35,608 nucleotides of DNA, taken from the NCBI GenBank assembly GCA_035642125.1, contig DASQSZ010000135.1:1-35608 (forward strand), written 5' to 3'. This document shows, one piece after another, positions 1 through 7,488 of the stretch. Numbering within the stretch: the stretch's first letter is position 1; each line of letters begins with the position of its first letter. The notes beneath the pieces are model-generated. The model saw nothing but the letters and a program-made list of their open reading frames with translations. It ran no database searches and had not been told where the DNA came from. Position numbers and translations under genes: made by a program. Source of the DNA: CALAED01 sp937891035. Lineage in GTDB: Bacteria; Actinomycetota; Actinomycetes; Streptosporangiales; Streptosporangiaceae.

Positions 1-57
1 GGACACATGGTCCTCAACGATGGCGCGCAGCACCGCCAGTTTGCGGTCGTCGAGCAC
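1..57 (-). CDS. hrcA: Heat-inducible transcription repressor HrcA (N-terminal 19 residues, runs off the left edge)
   Basis: Read on the minus strand from GTG at 57, the peptide is MLDDRKLAVLRAIVEDHVS. This matches the start of actinobacterial HrcA, whose N-terminal winged helix begins with a D/E-R-(K/R)-L-x-V-L-R-A-I-V pattern. A strong Shine-Dalgarno sequence (GGAGGTGAG, minus strand, 61-69) precedes the GTG. HrcA represses chaperone genes by binding CIRCE, and a CIRCE element lies about 300 bp upstream (356-380), which fits autoregulation. dnaJ normally follows hrcA and would lie outside the window. hrcA points away from the MBL/rsmE genes, whereas hrcA-dnaJ-rsmE is commonly collinear. Only 19 codons are visible, so the identification rests on a short but characteristic match. 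Confidence 0.8.
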   Translation of the reverse strand, partial: MLDDRKLAVLRAIVEDHVS

Positions 58-454
58 GTGCTCACCTCCCTGCTTCCACGGCCGCGTGCTCGGCGCGGGC
101 CGGCGTGGGCCGGGCGGGCCCAGTGAGCCGGGTGGGCCGGCCTGGCCGAGCCGCCGGCGAAGTGTTCGAAGCGGCCTGCGTCGTCGCTTCCACTGTCTCA
201 CCTGCCGCGTCCATGACCTGCCCGGTCGGGTCGGCGTCGGCCACATCGGGCGCGGGCGCTCGGGCCTAGGCGATCGGCTCGGCCATCTGGCCCGCCGATG
301 CCGCGCCCGGTCCCGGCCAATCCCGGCCACACCGCTCGCTCGCCGGCTCGCGCTCTGGCACTCCCTCCCTTTGAGTGCCAAGTGTACGTGGTAGCGCCAG
401 ACTGGGGGTACCAGACTCGGTGTAGTCGAAAACCGGCAGGCGGCATGATTCACC
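58..454. other. Divergent intergenic region between hrcA and the MBL-fold gene
   Basis: About 400 bp without a convincing gene; the short frames here lack a ribosome binding site and family resemblance. It holds the hrcA Shine-Dalgarno sequence (61-69) and the CIRCE operator (356-380). A minus-strand TACACT (381-386), just upstream of CIRCE, could be the -10 of the hrcA promoter. That would place the start site in or next to the operator and give a leader of roughly 300 nt. No clear -35 is visible. Confidence 0.5.
356..380. promoter_or_regulatory. CIRCE operator (HrcA-binding inverted repeat)
   Basis: The sequence reads TGGCACTC - 9 bp - GAGTGCCA, a perfect 8-bp inverted repeat with exactly the 9-bp spacer of CIRCE (consensus TTAGCACTC-N9-GAGTGCTAA). 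The core GCACTC/GAGTGC is intact and the next outward position (A in the consensus) is G/C instead. HrcA itself starts 300 bp away on the minus strand. A candidate minus-strand -10 (381-386) abuts the operator, so HrcA bound here would block its own promoter. Confidence 0.88.
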
Positions 455-1321
455 GTGAGCGTACGCCTTGTGGGACGGTCATCTCCCCCGAATTGGGCCG
501 AGGTGGCCGACCGGTGTTTTCAGCGTCGCTACAGCACACTGGACGTGACGGTCGGCGTCGTGCTCGGTTCCACCGGCGCCATGGTGATCGACACGCTCGG
601 CAGCCGCCGCGAGGCCGAGCGGCTCCGGCTTGATCTGCGCCGCCTGGGGGTACGGCGCGAGCCGCGCTGGGTGGTCAACACCCACGCACACTTCGACCAC
701 TGCTTCGGCAACAGCGTCTTCTCGCCGCGGGACGGGGTGTGGGGGCACGCGTCGCTGCCGGACGAGCTCGCGGGGACCGACCGGGAGGCGCTCGCCGCGC
801 AGTTCCCCGAGTGGGCCGAGGACATACGCGCGGACCCGATCGCGCCGCCCGACCGGCTGGTCGCCGCATCCGCCGCGATCGATCTCGGTGACCGGGTGGT
901 CAAGCTGCACCATCTCGGCCGCGGTCACACCGGCGGCGATCTCGTGGTGACGGTGCCCGACGCCCGCTGTGTGTACGCGGGCGACCTGGTGGAGGCCGCG
1001 GGTCCACCGGCGTACGGGGCGGACTCCTTTCCCCTGGAGTGGCCGACCACCGTGATGCAGTTGCTCAACCTGTCCTTCGACGTGCTCGTGCCGGGGCACG
1101 GCGAGGCCGTCGACCGCGACTTCGCCGTCCGCCAGGCGGGGGAGCTCGCGCTCGTCGCCTTGCGCATCCGTGAATACCATGCGGCCGGCCTGCCGGCGCG
1201 GGAGGCCGCGGCGACGGGGGCGTGGCCCTATCCGCGCGAAGTGGTCGCCACCGCCGTACGGCGCGGTTATGCGCACCTCGACGACACCCCACACGGGACG
1301 GCGGATCGTTGCGACCGATGA
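455..1321 (+). CDS. MBL-fold metallo-hydrolase
   Basis: A 288-residue protein with the metallo-beta-lactamase zinc signature. It shows NTHAHFDHCFGN (HxHxDH) near residues 75-86, GRGHTGGD near 155-162, YAGDLVE near 173-179 and PGHGEAVD near 214-221. These supply the ligands of a dinuclear metal site. The family is broad (glyoxalase II-like, quinoprotein-relay-like and others) and the substrate cannot be told from sequence. There is no signal peptide, so it is probably cytoplasmic. The start is GTG at 455 with no strong Shine-Dalgarno. The stop codon forms an ATGA with an in-frame ATG of the rsmE frame at 1318, so the two genes are probably co-transcribed. The short distance to rsmE is the only functional hint. 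Confidence 0.85.
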   Translation: MSVRLVGRSSPPNWAEVADRCFQRRYSTLDVTVGVVLGSTGAMVIDTLGSRREAERLRLDLRRLGVRREPRWVVNTHAHFDHCFGNSVFSPRDGVWGHASLPDELAGTDREALAAQFPEWAEDIRADPIAPPDRLVAASAAIDLGDRVVKLHHLGRGHTGGDLVVTVPDARCVYAGDLVEAAGPPAYGADSFPLEWPTTVMQLLNLSFDVLVPGHGEAVDRDFAVRQAGELALVALRIREYHAAGLPAREAAATGAWPYPREVVATAVRRGYAHLDDTPHGTADRCDR

Positions 1322-1362
1322 GACGTACCCTGGCGCGACAGGGCCCGCGGTCGGTCCCGACA

Positions 1363-2124
1363 ATGGGTGGTGTGAGCGAGCGTCAGATCGCGGTGAGCGC
1401 GCCGGTCTTCCTCGCGGCGGCCGACCGGCTCGTCGCCGACCACGTCGTGCTCGACGGGCCTGAGGGCCGGCACGCGGCCACCGTACGGCGGTTGCGCCGT
1501 GGCGAGCGGGTCGATCTCACCGACGGGGCCGGGCTGCTGGCCGAGTGCGTCGTCACCGCGGCCGACCGCGACGCGCTCCGCCTGGACGTCGTCGCCAGGC
1601 ACCGGCACGCCGCCCCGGAACCGCGACTCGTCGTGGTGCAGGCCCTGCCCAAGGGCGACAGAGGCGAACTCGCCGTCGAGCTCATGACGGAGGCCGGAGT
1701 GGACGAGATCGTGCCCTGGGCGGCGGCGCGCTGCGTGACGCGCTGGCGCCCCGAGCGGCGGGAAAAGTCGCTCGCCCGCTGGCGCGTCACCGCCAGGGAG
1801 GCGGGCAAACAGGCTCGCCGCGCCTGGCTGCCCGAGGTGTCGGAGCCGGCCACGACGGCTCAGGTGACGGCCAGGATCGGCGCGGCGGCGGCCGCCTTCG
1901 TGCTGCACGAGACCGCGACGGCCTCGCTCGGCGCGATCGACCCGCCGGACGTGGGCGAGATCGTCATTGTGGTCGGGCCGGAGGGCGGGCTCACCGAGGC
2001 CGAGATCGAGGCGTTCACGGCGGTGGGCGGGCGTCCGGCGCTGCTCGGGCCCACCGTGCTGCGCACCTCGACGGCCGGGGTGGTCGCGGCGGCGGTGCTG
2101 CTCAGCAGAACCGGCCGGTGGTAG
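1363..2124 (+). CDS. rsmE: 16S rRNA (uracil(1498)-N(3))-methyltransferase RsmE
   Basis: RsmE methylates N3 of U1498 in 16S rRNA of the small subunit using S-adenosylmethionine. From ATG 1363 the product is 253 residues, normal for the family. It has an N-terminal PUA-like part (PVFLAAADRL...GRHAATVRRLRRGERVDLTDG) and a C-terminal SPOUT domain. The knot motifs are visible: VVQALPKGDR, the GPEGGLTEAEIEAF loop and the LGPTVLRTSTAG end. Other possible starts are GTG 1372 and ATG 1318; the latter makes an ATGA overlap with the upstream MBL gene but adds a 15-residue arginine-rich extension that is not family-like. dnaJ usually precedes rsmE in actinobacteria; here an MBL gene does. Confidence 0.93.
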   Translation: MGGVSERQIAVSAPVFLAAADRLVADHVVLDGPEGRHAATVRRLRRGERVDLTDGAGLLAECVVTAADRDALRLDVVARHRHAAPEPRLVVVQALPKGDRGELAVELMTEAGVDEIVPWAAARCVTRWRPERREKSLARWRVTAREAGKQARRAWLPEVSEPATTAQVTARIGAAAAAFVLHETATASLGAIDPPDVGEIVIVVGPEGGLTEAEIEAFTAVGGRPALLGPTVLRTSTAGVVAAAVLLSRTGRW

Positions 2125-2185
2125 CGCCGGCGCGCGCCGCGCCCCGGCCCCGCTGTGGGCGGCTCTGGCTGCTGTGGGGGGCCGG

Positions 2186-2821
2186 CTACGGCTGGCCCTG
2201 CTGCTCGCCCTGGTGCGGCTGCTCCGGCTGAGCAGGCGGCTCGGAGGTGGCGCTCGGCGTATCGGAGGCCGGCGGCTCCGTGGGCGGCGTGGTCACCGGG
2301 TCGGGCGGGGACGAGACCGGCGGCTGTGGCGAGGTACACGACGGGGGAGAGCTCGGGGAGCCGGACGCCGTCGCCCCGGCGGCGGCCGAGGGTTGGCAGG
2401 TCGGCACGCCGACCGTCGGCGGCGTCTGCGGGGTGGGACTCGACGTGGGCGCCGGGATCGCCGGCCCGCCGGGATAGGGTTGCCCCGGAGCGCCGCCGTG
2501 GCCGGGAACGCTCGTGCCGTTGCCCACGCTGCGGTCCGGCCCTTCGTTCGCCGAGCCGCGGTCGCCGGCGGTGATGCCTTCGATCGCGTTCATGGCCGGT
2601 GTCGCCGAAATGGCGATCAGGGCGATGAAGGCCGCGGCGGCCAGCGCCATCGCCGGACGTCCCCAGGTTTCGGTGAACCATCCCCAGCCGAAGCGGCGCC
2701 GCCGCTCGCTGATGCGAGTGCGGATGCGATCCAGGCCGTCCGGCGCCGGTACGACCGCGTCCGCCTCCGCGTGCAGAGCACGGCGAAGTGCGTCGCCGTA
2801 TGCATCGAGCGGATCGGTCAT
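2186..2821 (-). CDS. Single-pass membrane protein with Pro/Ser/Thr-rich C-terminus, probable partner of the upstream sigma factor
   Basis: A 211-residue protein starting MTDPLDAYGDALRRALHAEA. Residues 1-50 are a charged cytoplasmic-looking segment (DGLDRIRTRISERRRR). Residues 55-75 are one hydrophobic membrane helix, and the rest (about 80-211) is low-complexity Pro/Ser/Thr/Gly, as in wall-spanning or extracellular tails, with two cysteines near residues 137 and 160. Its ATG overlaps the TGA of the sigma gene (ATGA, 2818-2821), so the pair is translationally coupled. This position and topology are those of an anti-sigma factor or sensor, but the HxxxCxxC zinc motif of ZAS anti-sigma factors is absent. 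It converges on rsmE with 61 bp between the stops. Confidence 0.7.
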   Translation of the reverse strand: MTDPLDAYGDALRRALHAEADAVVPAPDGLDRIRTRISERRRRFGWGWFTETWGRPAMALAAAAFIALIAISATPAMNAIEGITAGDRGSANEGPDRSVGNGTSVPGHGGAPGQPYPGGPAIPAPTSSPTPQTPPTVGVPTCQPSAAAGATASGSPSSPPSCTSPQPPVSSPPDPVTTPPTEPPASDTPSATSEPPAQPEQPHQGEQQGQP

Positions 2822-3426
2822 GTCATCTGCTCCAAGACGGTACGAAGCGCGGCCATGCCACGCGCCGTATGGCTTTTGACGGCTCCGCGGCTGATGCCCA
2901 TGGTGCTGGCGATCTCCGCTTCCGACAGATCGGCGTAATAGCGCAAGACGAGTGCTTCCCGTTGCCGTGTGGGCAGTTCCCCGAGAGCCTTGATGACCTC
3001 TGTTCTCTCGAGCTCCGTGATCGCGCCGTTCTCGGCGCTCGGCGCGTCGGGCAGCCCCTTCGGGGCGTACTTCTCGACCACCGCCCGGTGTCGAAGAACG
3101 GAACGAGACCGATTGACCACCGACTGACGCAGGTACGACAGCGCCTTCTCCGGATCGCGCAGCCGCCGCCACGCGCTGTGCATGGCGACGAAGGCATCCT
3201 GGACGACCTCCTCGGCGGTCCCGATGTCACGTACGAGCAGCACGGACAGGCGCACCAACGAGCGGTAGTTCGCGCTGTAAAGCGCGGTCACAGCCTGATC
3301 GGCGTCCCAGGTCGCGGTCACCGCGTCTGCGGTTCCCGTGGCCACAAGGGTCTCGGTCACGTCAATAGGACGCCCCTGTTCGTCATCGGGTTTACGAAAG
3401 GGCATTCCCTGTCTCGCCTCGGTCAC
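2818..3426 (-). CDS. SigE-family (ECF-like) RNA polymerase sigma factor
   Basis: A small sigma factor of 202 residues from GTG 3426. Region 2 reads ALYSANYRSLVRLSVLLVRDIGTAEEVVQDAF, with the -10-recognising helix continuing to VAMHSAWRRL. Region 4 reads LPTRQREALVLRYYADLSEAEIASTMGISRGAVKSHTARG, with its helix-turn-helix. There is no region 1.1 or 3, so it belongs to the ECF/SigE-type group 4 factors. GTG 3426 was chosen because GGAGG lies 9 bp upstream on the minus strand; ATG 3405 and longer forms up to 3525 are alternatives. It is followed by an ATGA-coupled membrane protein that may control it. The upstream region contains an inverted repeat (3533-3548) and phased repeats (3693-3729). Confidence 0.88.
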   Translation of the reverse strand: MTEARQGMPFRKPDDEQGRPIDVTETLVATGTADAVTATWDADQAVTALYSANYRSLVRLSVLLVRDIGTAEEVVQDAFVAMHSAWRRLRDPEKALSYLRQSVVNRSRSVLRHRAVVEKYAPKGLPDAPSAENGAITELERTEVIKALGELPTRQREALVLRYYADLSEAEIASTMGISRGAVKSHTARGMAALRTVLEQMT

Positions 3427-3532
3427 TGTCCGCCGCCTCCGCCGCCCCCCCGCCATCCGGAAGATGGTGATCCTTCGGTGCGGCGTCGTCCTCGAACCGC
3501 CGGGCAGATCGCGCGCCCCGCACACGAAAGGT

Positions 3533-3548
3533 CATGTATTAGAACATG
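3533..3548. repeat. 16-bp inverted repeat CATGT-N6-ACATG upstream of the sigma gene
   Basis: CATGTATTAGAACATG has 5-bp perfect arms around an A/T-rich 6-bp centre and lies about 110 bp upstream of the sigma factor start. On the minus strand the centre contains TAATAC, which could be a -10 hexamer. It could be an operator or the sigma promoter; short palindromes also arise by chance. Confidence 0.35.
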
Positions 3549-3680
3549 TCCAGGGCCAGGAGGTTCGCTCCGATTGGCAACCTTAACCATTGAGGCGGTC
3601 AACGCGCCCGCCCGAGCCGCAGACGATGTGGTATCGATTCGTCGTCGTACGATCTCGATAACCCGCGATGACGGCCATGA

Positions 3681-3729
3681 CATCCGAAGACATCGGATGG
3701 CGATGGCCGGCGTCGGATGACGTCGGATG
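3681..3729. repeat. Phased TCGGATG repeats upstream of the HIT gene
   Basis: Three direct copies of TCGGATG start at 3693, 3713 and 3723 (spacings of 20 and 10 bp, two and one helical turns). One inverted copy, CATCCGA, lies at 3681-3687. The last two copies sit in an exact tandem 10-mer (CGTCGGATGA twice, 3711-3730). Regularly phased heptamers are typical of a cooperative activator or response-regulator site, but no regulator can be named. The cluster ends 40 bp upstream of the HIT start codon. Confidence 0.5.
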
Positions 3730-3768
3730 ACGGTCGGGCCGCGGCGGCCGCGACCGAGGGAGGCGTAC

Positions 3769-4119
3769 GTGCCCACTGACGAGTGCCTGTTCTGCAAGAT
3801 CGTGTCCGGGGACGTACCGGCCAAGATCGTCCGGGAGACCGACCGGACGCTGGCCTTTCGTGACATCAACCCGCAGGCCCCAACGCACGTCCTGGTGGTG
3901 CCTAAAGATCATTATCCGGACGCGGCCGCCCTCGCCGCCGCCGACGAGGCGACCCTCGCCCTGGTCCTCAAGGAGGCGCACGAGGTCGCCGTCGGCGAGG
4001 GCATCGCGGACGCCGGCTACCGGGTCGTCTTCAACACCGGCGCCGAGGCGGGCCAAACCGTCTTCCACGTCCACGCTCACGTGCTGGGCGGGCGCGGCCT
4101 GAACTGGCCGCCCGGCTGA
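3769..4119 (+). CDS. HIT-family (histidine triad) nucleotide-binding protein
   Basis: A 116-residue HIT domain protein of the HINT/PKCI branch. It has CLFCKIVSGDVPAKIV at the N-terminus, FRDINPQAPTHVLVVPKDH in the middle and the histidine triad HVHAHVLGG near residues 98-106 (family pattern HxHxHxx). These proteins hydrolyse purine nucleoside phosphoramidates or AMP-lysine-type substrates. C6 and C9 form the CxxC seen in many HINT proteins; the second half of the zinc site is not obvious. GTG 3769 was chosen because GAGGGAGG lies 6 bp upstream and the family start matches. It opens the conserved block HIT-phoH-ybeY-CBS-era, although 271 bp separate it from phoH. Confidence 0.92.
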   Translation: MPTDECLFCKIVSGDVPAKIVRETDRTLAFRDINPQAPTHVLVVPKDHYPDAAALAAADEATLALVLKEAHEVAVGEGIADAGYRVVFNTGAEAGQTVFHVHAHVLGGRGLNWPPG

Positions 4120-4390
4120 CCCGCACGCGGAGCAGGCCCCCAAATGCGCCCAAGCGCGCCCAAAAGCCGCGCCGCGTCGCCCCCGGCGCGCCGCCATCCG
4201 GGACGGGCGGGATACCGAGTCGATCTCGGCGATCTCCCACCGGACCGATAACGCCGATAATATGAGGGGTGGCCGCCGGTGGTCAGGGGTGACCTCCCAG
4301 GCGAGGGAGCCGCGGCCACTTGACGCAACACACTCAGGCGGGAGCACAGTGCCTATTCAGGACAGGGGTTAAGGGCCGCAAGGCCGGCAG

Positions 4391-5446
4391 ATGGTCGAGA
4401 CAACACGCGCCGCCCGGAAGGGCACAGACGCCGCGCGGTCGCAGATCAAGATCGTGGTGCCCGACGACCATTCCATGGTCAGCCTCCTCGGCTCCCGCGA
4501 CGAGCTGCTCCACGTCATCGAACGCGCTTTTGACAGCGACATTCATGTCCGGGGCAATGAGATCACGGTCACCGGTCCCGAGGTCGAGGTCGAGCTGGTC
4601 GCCAAGCTCTTCGAGGAGCTCGTCGCCCTGCTCAGGAGCGGCACGCAGCTCACCCCCGACGCGGTCGAGCGCAGCCTGGCGATGCTCCGCTCCCATGTGA
4701 CCGAGCGGCCGGCCGAGGTGCTCACCCTCGACGTGCTATCGGCCCGCGGCAGGACGATCCGGCCGAAGACCCTCAACCAGAAGCGCTATGTCGACGCCAT
4801 CGACAAGCACACGATCGTGTTCGGCATCGGCCCGGCCGGCACCGGCAAGACTTACCTGGCCATGGCCAAGGCGGTCAAAGCGCTCCAGGACAAGCTGGTC
4901 AACCGGATCATCCTCACCCGCCCGGCGGTGGAGGCCGGCGAGCGCCTTGGCTTCCTGCCCGGCACGCTGTACGAGAAGATCGACCCCTACCTGCGGCCGC
5001 TGTACGACGCGTTGCACGACATGATCGACCCCGACTCGATCCCGCGCCTCATGAGCGCCGGGACCATCGAGGTCGCCCCGTTGGCTTACATGCGAGGCCG
5101 GACGATCAACGACTCGTTCATCATCCTCGACGAGGCGCAGAACACCTCGCCCGAGCAGATGAAGATGTTCTTGACCCGGCTGGGGTTCGGATCGAAGGTC
5201 GTGGTGACCGGCGACGTCACCCAAGTCGACCTGCCCTCCGGCCAGCGCAGCGGGCTGCGCGTCGTCCAGGACATTCTCGACGGCATAGACGACATCTACT
5301 TCTGCCGGCTGACCAGCACCGATGTCGTGCGGCACAAGCTGGTGACCGACATCGTGGACGCCTACAACCGCCACGACGCCGCGCGGCGCCCGGCAGAGAT
5401 CAAGCAGGGCGCGGCGCGGGGATCGGGCAAGCGGGGCCGGCGGTGA
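4391..5446 (+). CDS. PhoH family ATPase (PhoH-like protein)
   Basis: A 351-residue cytoplasmic P-loop ATPase. An N-terminal KH-like segment (residues 20-110) is followed by the PhoH ATPase domain. Walker A is GPAGTGKT (147-154) and Walker B is FIILDEAQN (243-251), with the family motifs LTRPAVEAGERLGFLPG and SKVVVTGDVTQVDLP. PhoH proteins accompany YbeY almost universally and are linked to RNA metabolism and stress. ATG 4391 is the first plausible start; the Shine-Dalgarno is weak (AAGGCCGGCAG). The C-terminus is basic (GKRGRR). A TTGACG at 4320-4325 has no good -10 partner. Confidence 0.93.
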   Translation: MVETTRAARKGTDAARSQIKIVVPDDHSMVSLLGSRDELLHVIERAFDSDIHVRGNEITVTGPEVEVELVAKLFEELVALLRSGTQLTPDAVERSLAMLRSHVTERPAEVLTLDVLSARGRTIRPKTLNQKRYVDAIDKHTIVFGIGPAGTGKTYLAMAKAVKALQDKLVNRIILTRPAVEAGERLGFLPGTLYEKIDPYLRPLYDALHDMIDPDSIPRLMSAGTIEVAPLAYMRGRTINDSFIILDEAQNTSPEQMKMFLTRLGFGSKVVVTGDVTQVDLPSGQRSGLRVVQDILDGIDDIYFCRLTSTDVVRHKLVTDIVDAYNRHDAARRPAEIKQGAARGSGKRGRR

Positions 5447-5530
5447 CGGCCGCGGTGACCATGACGGCGGGGCCGGCGGGGCCGAGAGGGCCGGCCGCGG
5501 CCGGCGGGTGCCTTGCCACCGGGGGCTGAG

Positions 5531-6010
5531 GTGGGCGTCGAAGTACGGAACGAGTCCGGGGTCAAGGTGGACGAAGCGACCTTGGCCGCGCTCGCCCGCC
5601 ATGTCCTCGACACAATGCGGGTGCACCCGCTGGCCGAGCTGTCGCTGCTGCTCGTCGAGCAGTCGGCGATGACCGAGCTGCACGAGAAGTGGATGGACGA
5701 GCCGGGGCCGACCGACGTGCTCGCCTTCCCCATGGACGAACTGCGTCCCGGGCAGCCGTCGACGGGGGTCGACGAGGAGGGCGTCGCCGACCCGAGCCTG
5801 CTCGGCGACGTCGTGCTGTGTCCCGCGATCGCCAAGGCACAGGCCAAGCGGGCCGGGCACAGCATGACCGAAGAGCTGCACCTGCTGTGCACGCACGGGA
5901 TCTTGCACCTGCTCGGGTACGACCACGCCGAGCCGGAAGAGCACAAGGAGATGTTCGATTTGCAGGCACGACTGTTGGCCGCCTGGCGGGAGAAACGCGA
6001 GACCCCATGA
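5531..6010 (+). CDS. ybeY: Endoribonuclease YbeY (rRNA maturation factor)
   Basis: YbeY is a zinc endoribonuclease acting in 16S rRNA 3'-end maturation and ribosome quality control. The product is 159 residues. The zinc signature HGILHLLGYDH (His122, His126, His132) is intact, and the family motifs MNELHxxWM-like (MTELHEKWMDEPGPTDVLAFPMDE) and GDVVLCP are present. GTG 5531 gives VGVEVRNESGVKVDE, matching the usual start; a TTG at 5513 would add six residues. It lies 84 bp after phoH. Its stop overlaps an ATG (6007), and two tiny frames (10 and 6 codons) connect it by overlapping stop-starts to the next gene. Confidence 0.94.
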   Translation: MGVEVRNESGVKVDEATLAALARHVLDTMRVHPLAELSLLLVEQSAMTELHEKWMDEPGPTDVLAFPMDELRPGQPSTGVDEEGVADPSLLGDVVLCPAIAKAQAKRAGHSMTEELHLLCTHGILHLLGYDHAEPEEHKEMFDLQARLLAAWREKRETP

Positions 6011-6052
6011 CCGCGCGGTCGTGGGAGCGCGCCCGGTGAGCGGAGCGAGGCC

Positions 6053-7363
6053 ATGAACACATCGCAAGGGTGGCTCCTCGCCGGGGCCGGCTGCCTGGTC
6101 ATCGTCGGGGGGCTGTTCGCCTGTGCCGAGACCGCGCTCGCCCGCGTCTCGCGCGTCCGCGTCGAAGAGCTGCGCCGCGGCGGCCGCCGCGGCGCGAAGC
6201 AACTGGTCGAGGTCGTCGCCGATCCGGCGCGCTACGTCAACCTGGTGCTGTTCCTGCGGGTCAGCTGCGAGCTGGCCGCCACCGTTATCATCGCCGATCT
6301 CGCCATCGCCTGGCTGGATGAGACGTGGCGGGCGTACGTCACCGCCGCCGCGATCATGATCGTGGTCAGTTACGTGGTCGTCGGCGTCGCGCCGCGCACC
6401 CTCGGCCGGCAGCACGTCGACCGGGTCGCGCTCGCCGCCGCCCGAGTGATGCACCCGCTGGCCCGGGTGCTCGGCCCGTTGCCGCAGCTGCTCATCCTGC
6501 TCGGTAACGCGTTGACGCCGGGGAAGGGCTTCCGAGAGGGGCCGTTCGCCTCCGAGGCCGAGCTGCGGGACCTGGTCGACCTGGCCGAGCAGCGCCGGCT
6601 CATCGAGCCGGACGAGCGCGAGATGATTCACTCGGTCTTCGAGCTCGGCGACACGATCGTGCGCGAGGTCATGGTGCCGCGCACCGACATCGTCTTCATC
6701 GAGCGGAGCAAGACGCTGCACCAGGCCCTGTCCCTGGCGCTGCGCAGCGGCTTCTCGCGGATTCCCGTCGTCGGCGCGAACGAAGACGACGTGGTGGGCA
6801 TCGCCTACCTCAAAGACATCGTGCGGCGCACGCACGAATCGCCCGACCTGGAGTCGGTCGAGTCGGTCGAGTCGATCATGCGCCCGGCCACATACGTCCC
6901 GGACAGCAAACCCATCGACGACCTGCTGCGCGAGATGCAGGCCAAACAGACCCACCTGGCCATCGTCATCGACGAATACGGCGGTACGGCGGGGCTTGTC
7001 ACGATCGAGGACATCCTCGAAGAGATCGTGGGCGAGATCGCCGACGAGTACGACATCGAGGCGCCACGGGTCGAGCGGCTGGTCGGCGGGGCGGCACGGG
7101 TCACCTCCCGGCTGCCCGCGGAGGAACTGGCTCAGCTGTTCGGCGTGGAGATCGACGCCGAGGACGTTGAGACCGTGGGCGGGCTGCTGGCGCACGCGCT
7201 GGGCCGGGTGCCCATCGCCGGCTCGCAGGCCACCGTCGCCGGCCTCACGCTAACAGCGGAGAGCATCGCCGGCCGGCGTAACAAGATCGGCACGGTATTG
7301 GTCGAGCGGAAGACCGTCGCCGAAAACGGCAAGGACGGAGCCGAGCGCGCCGCCGACGCCTGA
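6053..7363 (+). CDS. CNNM/CorC-type membrane protein with CBS pair (hemolysin family protein)
   Basis: A 436-residue integral membrane protein. Residues 1-130 are a DUF21/CNNM transmembrane domain with hydrophobic segments near 7-27, 62-88 and 94-113. Residues 205-330 hold two CBS motifs (REVMVPRTDIVFI...SRIPVVG; SIMRPATYVPDSKPIDDLL...HLAIVIDEYGGTAGLVTIEDILEEIVGEI). Residues 345-420 form the CorC_HlyC domain. The family is linked to magnesium/cobalt efflux and its CBS pair binds adenine nucleotides. ATG 6053 follows GGAGCGAGG. It sits in the conserved ybeY-CBS-era block. A duplicated ESV unit (LESVESVESIM) in the CBS region comes from a short DNA repeat (GAGTCGGTC). Confidence 0.92.
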   Translation: MNTSQGWLLAGAGCLVIVGGLFACAETALARVSRVRVEELRRGGRRGAKQLVEVVADPARYVNLVLFLRVSCELAATVIIADLAIAWLDETWRAYVTAAAIMIVVSYVVVGVAPRTLGRQHVDRVALAAARVMHPLARVLGPLPQLLILLGNALTPGKGFREGPFASEAELRDLVDLAEQRRLIEPDEREMIHSVFELGDTIVREVMVPRTDIVFIERSKTLHQALSLALRSGFSRIPVVGANEDDVVGIAYLKDIVRRTHESPDLESVESVESIMRPATYVPDSKPIDDLLREMQAKQTHLAIVIDEYGGTAGLVTIEDILEEIVGEIADEYDIEAPRVERLVGGAARVTSRLPAEELAQLFGVEIDAEDVETVGGLLAHALGRVPIAGSQATVAGLTLTAESIAGRRNKIGTVLVERKTVAENGKDGAERAADA

Positions 7364-7457
7364 CCGTCGCGCCACCGGGGCCGGGGGTCCCAACAGCGGT
7401 CAACCGACTCCACCCCGCCAGGCGACGACTCCATCCGGATCATGTCGCCGACAGCGG

Positions 7458-7472
7458 CGGTATGTCATACCG
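7458..7472. repeat. 15-bp perfect palindrome
   Basis: CGGTATG-T-CATACCG is a perfect 7-bp inverted repeat with a 1-bp centre. It lies 95 bp after the CBS gene stop and 184 bp before the next start. Its size and symmetry resemble a dimeric repressor site. No regulator is visible nearby, and it could equally be part of a terminator region. Confidence 0.35.
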
Positions 7473-7488
7473 AGCGGGCGATCGAAGA

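Larger units (their letters stand above)
3427..3768. other. Divergent intergenic region between the sigma factor and HIT genes
   Basis: About 340 bp with no gene. It contains a run of seven C (plus strand) near the sigma start, the inverted repeat CATGT-N6-ACATG at 3533-3548 and the TCGGATG repeat cluster at 3681-3729. The HIT Shine-Dalgarno (GAGGGAGG) lies at its right end. No convincing -35/-10 pair was found. Confidence 0.5.

Noticed and set aside
4320..4350. Promoter for phoH at TTGACG (4320-4325)
   Set aside because: No acceptable -10 hexamer lies 16-19 bp downstream.
4736..7195. Minus-strand frame of 819 codons opposite phoH, ybeY and the CBS gene
   Set aside because: It lies antisense to three conserved genes in the same codon register, lacks a ribosome binding site and shows His/Asp/Gln/Arg-rich composition typical of high-GC shadows.
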